Source: an uncultured Clostridia bacterium
GTDB lineage: Bacteria > Bacillota > Clostridia > Oscillospirales > Ruminococcaceae
Assembly (NCBI GenBank): GCA_947625455.1
Contig: CANQOJ010000068.1
Span: 1 to 10,448 of the forward strand
Length of the DNA stretch: 10,448 nucleotides
Reading direction: 5' to 3'
Shown here: piece after piece, positions 6,225 to 10,448 of the stretch
Position numbering within the stretch: position 1 is the first letter of the stretch
Layout of the letters: every line of letters starts with the position of its first letter
The notes under the pieces: model-generated
The model's database searches: none
The model's input: the letters and a program-made list of their open reading frames with translations, nothing else
Told to the model about the DNA's origin: nothing
Position numbers and translations under genes: made by a program

Positions 6225-8048
6225 TTGGTTAGAGAAGATTTGAGAAATATCGCGATAATAGCACACGTCGACCACGGCAAAACTACGCTTGTTGACGAAA
6301 TGCTTAAACAGGGAGGAGCGTTCCGCGAAAATCAGGCTGTCCAGGAAAGGGTAATGGACAACAACGATATCGAGCGCGAGCGCGGAATTACTATTCTCGC
6401 AAAAAATACGTCATGTATGTACAACGGCGTTAAAATCAACATTGTCGATACTCCGGGACATGCGGATTTTTCGGGAGAGGTTGAACGTATCCTTAAAATG
6501 GTAAACGGTGTTCTGCTGTTGGTGGACAGCTTTGAGGGTACTATGCCGCAGACGCGTTTTGTTCTGCAAAAGGCGCTTGAACTCGGTCACAAGATAATTG
6601 TTGTCGTAAATAAAACAGACAGACCTGACGCAAGAAACCACGAGGTTGTTGACGAGGTTTTAGAGCTTTTGCTCGACCTTGACGCAACGGAAGAACAGCT
6701 TGACAGCCCCGTTGTTTTCTGTTCGGGCAGACTTGGCTGTTCGTCATATAACCCCGATGAAATGGGAACGGACTTTAAACCGCTGTTTGAGAAGATAATA
6801 GAGCATATCCCCGCACCTGAGGGTGATGAAAACGGAGATTTGCAGGTGCTTGTTTCGTCAATCGACTACAACGACTATGTCGGAAGAATTGCGATAGGCA
6901 GGGTAGAACGCGGAGTTATAAAACAAAATCAGGAAGTCATGGTCTGCGATTATCACAACAGAACCGCGCCGTTCAAGGCAAAGATTGTTTCCTTAAATCA
7001 GTTTGAGGGATTAAACAAAACGCCCGTTGAGAGCGCGTCTGTCGGCGATATAATCGCATTTTCGGGAATTGAGGGCGTTACGATAGGGCAGACTATTTGC
7101 TCTGTAAACAATCCCGAACCGCTGCCGTTTGTTAAAATCAGCGAGCCTACGGTTGAAATGACGTTTTCCGTTAATACATCGCCGTTTGCGGGCAGAGAGG
7201 GAAAGTATGTGACCTCGCGTCAAATCCGCGAAAGACTTTTGCGCGAAACGCTTAAGGACGTTTCATTGAGAGTTACCGACAGCGAAACAGCGGACGCTAT
7301 GAACGTTGCGGGACGCGGTGAAATGCACCTTTCGATACTTATTGAAACAATGCGCAGAGAGGGTTATGAACTGTCAGTAAGCACGCCGCGCGTTCTGTAC
7401 AAGGAGATTGACGGGGTGAAGTGCGAGCCTGTCGAACGGGTAATTATAGACATTCCGGAATCTGCTGTCGGCTCGGTAATGGAGAAAATGGGGCAGCGCA
7501 AGGGCGAAATGGTTGAAATGCACCCTGTGGGAAGCCGCACAAGGCTTGAATATCTTGTGCCGTCAAGAGGACTTTTCGGTTACAGGAGCGAATTTCTCAC
7601 CGATACAAAAGGCGAGGGCGTAATGAACACAATTTTCGACAGCTACAAGCCTTATTTCGGTGATATAGCAAGAAGAACAGTAGGCTCTCTTGTAGCATGG
7701 GAAACAGGAACGGCGGTTACTTACGGACTGTTCAACGCACAGGAACGCGGAACATTGTTCATTGACGCGGGAGTTGAGGTCTACGAGGGCATGATTGTCG
7801 GCGTTTCGCCTAAAGCAGGCGATATTGTCGTAAATGTCTGCAAGAAAAAACACCTCACAAACACTCGCGCGTCAGGCTCTGACGACGCACTGCACCTTAT
7901 TCCGTGCAAGCAGATGAGCCTGGAGGAAAGCCTTGAGTTCATACAAGATGATGAACTTGTTGAGGTAACTCCGAAGAATATCCGCCTGAGAAAGGTAATT
8001 CTTGAACGCGACCTTAGACTTAAAGCTGAGGCAAAACTGAAGAAGTAA
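6225..8048 (+). CDS. typA: Ribosome-associated GTPase TypA/BipA
   Basis: Translational GTPase that binds the ribosome and assists 50S assembly, especially under cold or stress. The 607 residues match the family length. GTPase motifs: G1 AHVDHGKT (13-20), G2 RGITI (53-57), G3 DTPGH (75-79), G4 NKTD (129-132) and a CSGRLG segment (166-171) at the G5 position. They are followed by the EF-Tu-like beta-barrel (about 206-290), EF-G III/V-like domains containing GRGEMHLSILIETMRREGYE, and the BipA-specific C-terminal domain (YVPSRGLFGYR-like stretch, KKKHLTNTRASGSDDA). The start is a TTG at 6225, chosen because the protein then begins V-R-E-D-L-RNIAIIAHVDHG as in relatives. AAAGGAAAGTGAG lies just upstream, and a GTG at 6215 is out of frame and stops at once. 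The gene is followed 4 nt later by an rRNA pseudouridine synthase. Confidence 0.96.
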   Translation: MVREDLRNIAIIAHVDHGKTTLVDEMLKQGGAFRENQAVQERVMDNNDIERERGITILAKNTSCMYNGVKINIVDTPGHADFSGEVERILKMVNGVLLLVDSFEGTMPQTRFVLQKALELGHKIIVVVNKTDRPDARNHEVVDEVLELLLDLDATEEQLDSPVVFCSGRLGCSSYNPDEMGTDFKPLFEKIIEHIPAPEGDENGDLQVLVSSIDYNDYVGRIAIGRVERGVIKQNQEVMVCDYHNRTAPFKAKIVSLNQFEGLNKTPVESASVGDIIAFSGIEGVTIGQTICSVNNPEPLPFVKISEPTVEMTFSVNTSPFAGREGKYVTSRQIRERLLRETLKDVSLRVTDSETADAMNVAGRGEMHLSILIETMRREGYELSVSTPRVLYKEIDGVKCEPVERVIIDIPESAVGSVMEKMGQRKGEMVEMHPVGSRTRLEYLVPSRGLFGYRSEFLTDTKGEGVMNTIFDSYKPYFGDIARRTVGSLVAWETGTAVTYGLFNAQERGTLFIDAGVEVYEGMIVGVSPKAGDIVVNVCKKKHLTNTRASGSDDALHLIPCKQMSLEESLEFIQDDELVEVTPKNIRLRKVILERDLRLKAEAKLKK

Positions 8049-8052
8049 TTTA

Positions 8053-9024
8053 ATGACCGAAATAACTGTAAAGAAGAATGACGCGGGACAGCGCGCTGAC
8101 AGGTTTTTATCAAAAGCCTACCCCAATCTGAAAACAACGCTTGTCTGCAAGCTGATGCGGAAAAAGCGCATAAAACTGAACGGCGCTAAGGCTGAACCCA
8201 ACACCATACTTAAAGAGGGCGACGTGTTCAGATTTTACCTCAGTGATGAACTGCTGTCGAAAAAACAACGCATACAAAACGACATTTCCGCGGAAATAAA
8301 CGTAATCTACGAGGACGAGAACATCATTCTCTGCGACAAACCATGCGGACTTATCGTTCACGAGGACAGCGAGGGGACAAATGATACGCTTATAAACCGC
8401 GTATTGCGCTATCTTGAAGAAAAGGGCGAGTATGATCCCGAAAACGAGCAAAGCTTTGTTCCCGCGCTTGTAAACCGAATTGACCGAAACACAAGAGGAA
8501 TAGTTATAGCTGCAAAAAACGCCGAGGCATTGAGGATATTAAATCAAAAACTGCGCGACAGGGAGGTTGAAAAGCTGTACTTGTGCGCAGTTTTCGGAAA
8601 GCCTGTGCCGAATGAAGCGGTGCTTACGGCATATCTGAAAAAGCTTTCCGATGAAAACCGCGTTGTTATTTCCGACAGCCCGAAGCAGGATTTCCTTACG
8701 ATAAAGACAAAATACCGCGTGATAGACAGCAGGGGAGACCTGTCGCTTGTTGAAGTCGATTTGCTTACGGGAAGAACGCATCAGATACGCGCGCATTTTG
8801 CGCATATAGGCTGTCCGCTTCTTGGCGACGGGAAATACGGCGACAACGCGCGGAACAGACAGTTTAAGGCAAAAACACAGGCGTTGTGTTCATACAAGCT
8901 GACATTTAAATTTACAACAAACGCGGGTGTTCTTGAATATCTCAACGGGAAAGAGTTTCAAATCGAAAATCCCGAAAGTTTATGGTTTATGAAATATTTT
9001 GACAACGACGAAAAACAAGTTTAA
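8053..9024 (+). CDS. RluA-family 23S rRNA pseudouridine synthase, RluC-like
   Basis: A 323-residue enzyme predicted to isomerise specific uridines of 23S rRNA to pseudouridine. An N-terminal S4-type RNA-binding domain (about 1-64, GQRADRFL and LMRKKRIKLNGAKAEP) precedes the catalytic domain. The catalytic Asp is Asp144 in NRIDRNTRG, a variant of the usual HRLDxxTSG. DKPCGLIVHED (95-105) and TGRTHQIRAHFAHIG (239-253) are further family signatures. The 'LMRKKRIKLN...L.EGD' form of the S4 domain resembles RluC more than RluD. Target sites cannot be read from sequence. It starts 4 nt after typA with only weak purine-rich sequence upstream, so translation is probably coupled. Family assignment secure; paralog assignment tentative. 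Confidence 0.92.
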   Translation: MTEITVKKNDAGQRADRFLSKAYPNLKTTLVCKLMRKKRIKLNGAKAEPNTILKEGDVFRFYLSDELLSKKQRIQNDISAEINVIYEDENIILCDKPCGLIVHEDSEGTNDTLINRVLRYLEEKGEYDPENEQSFVPALVNRIDRNTRGIVIAAKNAEALRILNQKLRDREVEKLYLCAVFGKPVPNEAVLTAYLKKLSDENRVVISDSPKQDFLTIKTKYRVIDSRGDLSLVEVDLLTGRTHQIRAHFAHIGCPLLGDGKYGDNARNRQFKAKTQALCSYKLTFKFTTNAGVLEYLNGKEFQIENPESLWFMKYFDNDEKQV

Positions 9025-9127
9025 GTCTTATGAAAAATCTAATAAACACAGTTTGCTTTTGTGCATAATTTACAAAAATAAGCCGAAAAAGTTTACACTT
9101 ATCGTTACATAAATTTTCCTAACTTAC

Positions 9128-9156
9128 TTGATAATTTTGGGAAAATTTAGTATAAT
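9128..9156 (+). promoter_or_regulatory. Strong predicted sigma-A promoter of gap
   Basis: The -35 TTGATA (9128-9133, five of six consensus bases) and a perfect -10 TATAAT (9151-9156) are separated by 17 bases. The start is expected near 9163, giving a leader of about 44 nt up to the gap ATG. A strong promoter fits an abundant glycolytic enzyme. Confidence 0.82.
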
Positions 9157-9178
9157 ATTAGGTGATAGAAATTATCAA
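9128..9178. repeat. Inverted half-sites flanking the gap promoter, possible operator
   Basis: TTGATAATTT (9128-9137) covers the -35 box, and its exact complement AAATTATCAA (9169-9178) lies just past the expected start site. The centres are 41 bp apart, close to four helical turns. Within it are two shorter dyads: AATTTT-GGG-AAAATT (9133-9147) in the promoter spacer, and TGATA-N5-TATCA (9163-9177) at the start site. The regulator, if any, is unknown. The AT-rich composition makes chance dyads fairly likely. Confidence 0.4.
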
Positions 9179-9191
9179 ATTTTTAAATTTC

Positions 9192-9197
9192 AGGAGG
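9192..9197 (+). promoter_or_regulatory. Consensus Shine-Dalgarno of gap
   Basis: A perfect AGGAGG sits 9 bases before ATG 9207. It fixes that start and excludes the in-frame start at 9162, which would put this site inside the coding region. Confidence 0.9.
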
Positions 9198-9206
9198 AAT
9201 ATTCCA

Positions 9207-10241
9207 ATGGCAGTTAAAGTTGCAATCAATGGTTTCGGTCGTATCGGACGTCTTGCTTTCAGACAGATGTTCGGCGCGGAGGGTTATGATGTTGTCGCTA
9301 TAAACGACCTCACTAAGCCTTCTATGCTCGCTAATCTTCTGAAGTATGATACCGCTCAGAAAGGTTACTGCGGTGTTATCGGCGAAAATCTTCACACCGT
9401 TTCCGCAGACGACGAGGCTAACACTATCACAGTTGACGGCAAGACGCTGAAAATCTACGCTGAAAAAGAAGCAAAGGATCTTCCTTGGGGACAGCTCGGC
9501 GTTGACGTTGTTCTTGAGTGCACAGGTTTCTACTGCTCTAAGGAGAAGTCAATGGCTCACATCAATGCAGGCGCAAAGAAAGTTGTTATTTCAGCTCCCG
9601 CAGGCAATGACCTCAAGACCATTGTTTACTCTGTAAACGAAAAGACACTTACAAAGGACGATCAGATTATCTCTGCTGCGTCATGTACGACCAACTGTCT
9701 TGCTCCTATGGCAAAGGCTCTTAATGATTATGCTCCTATCCAGAGCGGTATCATGAGCACAATTCATGCTTATACGGGCGACCAGATGATTCTTGACGGT
9801 CCTCACAGAAAGGGCGACCTCAGAAGAGCAAGAGCAGGCGCTGCTAATATCGTTCCCAACTCAACGGGTGCTGCTAAGGCAATAGGACTTGTTATCCCCG
9901 AACTTAACGGCAAACTTATCGGTTCTGCACAGCGTGTTCCTGTGCCCACAGGTTCTACTACTATCCTCACAGCTGTTGTTAAGAAAGCTGATGTTACTAA
10001 GGAAGCTATCAACGCTGCTATGAAAGCTGCTGCTTCAGAGTCTTTCGGCTACAACGAGGATCAGATCGTTTCTTCTGATGTAATCGGTATGAGATTTGGT
10101 TCTTTGTTTGACGCTACCCAGACAATGGTTTCCAAGGTTGGCGACGACCTTTACCAGGTACAGGTTGTTTCTTGGTATGACAACGAAAACTCGTACACAT
10201 CTCAGATGGTAAGAACTATTAAGTATTTTGCAGAGCTTTAA
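9207..10241 (+). CDS. gap: Type I glyceraldehyde-3-phosphate dehydrogenase
   Basis: Cytosolic glycolytic enzyme that oxidises and phosphorylates glyceraldehyde-3-phosphate to 1,3-bisphosphoglycerate. It has 344 residues, normal length. The N-terminal NAD-binding motif is INGFGRIGR (7-15). Asp34 in AINDL is expected to bind the adenosine ribose of NAD, suggesting NAD rather than NADP preference. The active site is SCTTNCLAP (159-167) with Cys160, and the partner His187 is in TIHAYTGDQ. DLRRARAGAANIVP (204-217), SAQRVPVPTGS (240-250) and SWYDNENSY (322-330) are further signatures. Codon use differs from neighbours: only 2 of 41 Ala codons are GCG and none is GCC, the rest being GCT or GCA, whereas upstream genes use GCG and GCC freely. 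This indicates high expression rather than foreign origin. The gene has its own promoter and terminator. Confidence 0.98.
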   Translation: MAVKVAINGFGRIGRLAFRQMFGAEGYDVVAINDLTKPSMLANLLKYDTAQKGYCGVIGENLHTVSADDEANTITVDGKTLKIYAEKEAKDLPWGQLGVDVVLECTGFYCSKEKSMAHINAGAKKVVISAPAGNDLKTIVYSVNEKTLTKDDQIISAASCTTNCLAPMAKALNDYAPIQSGIMSTIHAYTGDQMILDGPHRKGDLRRARAGAANIVPNSTGAAKAIGLVIPELNGKLIGSAQRVPVPTGSTTILTAVVKKADVTKEAINAAMKAAASESFGYNEDQIVSSDVIGMRFGSLFDATQTMVSKVGDDLYQVQVVSWYDNENSYTSQMVRTIKYFAEL

Positions 10242-10261
10242 TTTGCGAAATAAATAAGAAT

Positions 10262-10289
10262 TGACGGCATTCCTTTTGGAGTGCCGTCA
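10262..10289 (+). terminator. Intrinsic terminator of gap
   Basis: A 12-bp stem (TGACGGCATTCC paired with GGAGTGCCGTCA, one G-T wobble) closes a TTTT loop 20 nt after the gap stop. It is followed by a TATTTTATA stretch. The position and strength fit termination of gap. Confidence 0.85.
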
Positions 10290-10310
10290 TATTTTATACA
10301 TAAAAAAATT

Positions 10311-10335
10311 AACCCTCGGTTTATAACCGAGGGTT
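10311..10335 (-). terminator. Intrinsic terminator for a minus-strand transcript
   Basis: An 11-bp perfect stem (AACCCTCGGTT paired with AACCGAGGGTT) has a 3-base loop. On the minus strand it is followed at once by AATTTTTTTAT; on the plus strand no T-run follows. It therefore reads as the end of a convergent gene or RNA that comes from beyond the right edge. Confidence 0.72.
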
Positions 10336-10448
10336 CAGCGTGTATAAAAAGCCAAATTTCAGACTGTATAGAAAGCCCCAGATACGCGGAAGCGGTGCTG
10401 CGGCTAGGCTTTGTGCCTGCCCGCATTATCCGCCTGTGGCGGAAAACG
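10336..10448. other. Unassigned region with GC-rich, hairpin-rich right end
   Basis: No gene is recognised. It holds two near-identical 13-base copies, TGTATAAAAAGCC (10341) and TGTATAGAAAGCC (10365), 24 bases apart. A GC-rich block follows (49 of the last 78 bases are G or C), with short dyads AGGC-N5-GCCT (10406-10418) and TCCGCC-TGT-GGCGGA (10429-10443). It could be the 3' untranslated end or final codons of a minus-strand gene, a structured RNA, or the edge of a dispersed repeat. The minus-strand frames stop at 10404 and 10426, or run on through the terminator. Confidence 0.4.

Noticed and set aside
9025..9127. Terminator after the RluC-like gene
   Set aside because: Only a weak CACA/TGTG dyad is present, with no GC-rich stem followed by a T-run, so no terminator is called although a new promoter follows.
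9162..9206. Earlier in-frame start for gap
   Set aside because: It would fall at or just before the predicted transcription start and would bury the AGGAGG site inside the coding region.
10238..10426. 62-codon minus-strand reading frame at the right end
   Set aside because: It would read through two strong hairpin terminators and into the 3' end of gap. It has no recognisable domain and no clear ribosome site. It may reflect the repeat-like DNA there.
1..10448. CRISPR array, tRNA, rRNA, IS element or attachment site
   Set aside because: No regularly spaced repeats, cloverleaf-like sequence, transposase or terminal inverted repeats were seen on either strand.

Overview
The window looks like a chromosomal segment from a low-to-moderate GC Gram-positive anaerobe, most likely a clostridial Firmicute of the Ruminococcaceae/Oscillospiraceae type. 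Grounds: AGGAGG-like ribosome binding sites, sigma-A style promoters with 17-bp spacers, one probable TTG start, and protein families typical of gut Clostridia (COG0523 GTPase fused to a YcgQ-like domain, MtnA paired with an MTA/SAH-type deaminase, a stand-alone ComEC-like hydrolase). No species is assigned. Every convincing gene is on the + strand; there is no phage, IS, CRISPR array, tRNA or rRNA.

Region 1 (1-6075) is a tightly packed run of six reading units that is probably one operon whose promoter lies upstream. In order: the 3' part of a CobW/COG0523-type GTPase with a YcgQ/TIGR03943-like C-terminal domain; mtnA (methylthioribose-1-phosphate isomerase); an amidohydrolase that is probably a methylthioadenosine/S-adenosylhomocysteine deaminase (mtaD); a 72-codon relic of a sugar-nucleotide-type NAD-dependent epimerase that kept its two ends and lost its middle; a YgiQ-family radical SAM protein; and a membrane-anchored ComEC-like metallo-beta-lactamase-fold hydrolase that overlaps ygiQ by 41 nt. 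mtnA and mtaD together suggest salvage of methylthioadenosine by the deamination route (MTA to methylthioinosine to MTR-1-P to MTRu-1-P).

Region 2 (6076-9024) starts with a 149-bp AT-rich intergenic region holding a promoter (-10 TATAAT) and an AT-rich inverted repeat. It then carries typA/bipA and, 4 nt downstream, an RluC-like 23S rRNA pseudouridine synthase. Both products act on the 50S ribosomal subunit, so this looks like a small ribosome-biogenesis operon.

Region 3 (9025-10448) has a near-consensus promoter (TTGATA-N17-TATAAT) embedded in a pair of perfect 10-bp inverted half-sites, followed by gap (NAD-dependent glyceraldehyde-3-phosphate dehydrogenase). The gap gene has a strong AGGAGG site and clearly different, highly-expressed-type codon use. 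It ends in a strong hairpin terminator. A second hairpin just beyond has its T-run on the minus strand, which suggests a convergent transcript entering from the right. The last ~80 bases are GC-rich (about 63%) and unassigned.

Most of the content is housekeeping and I do not see a clear new biological system. The points most worth a second look are the dyad around the gap promoter, the typA/RluC-like pairing, the epimerase relic, the mtnA-mtaD pairing and the GC-rich structured block at the right edge.
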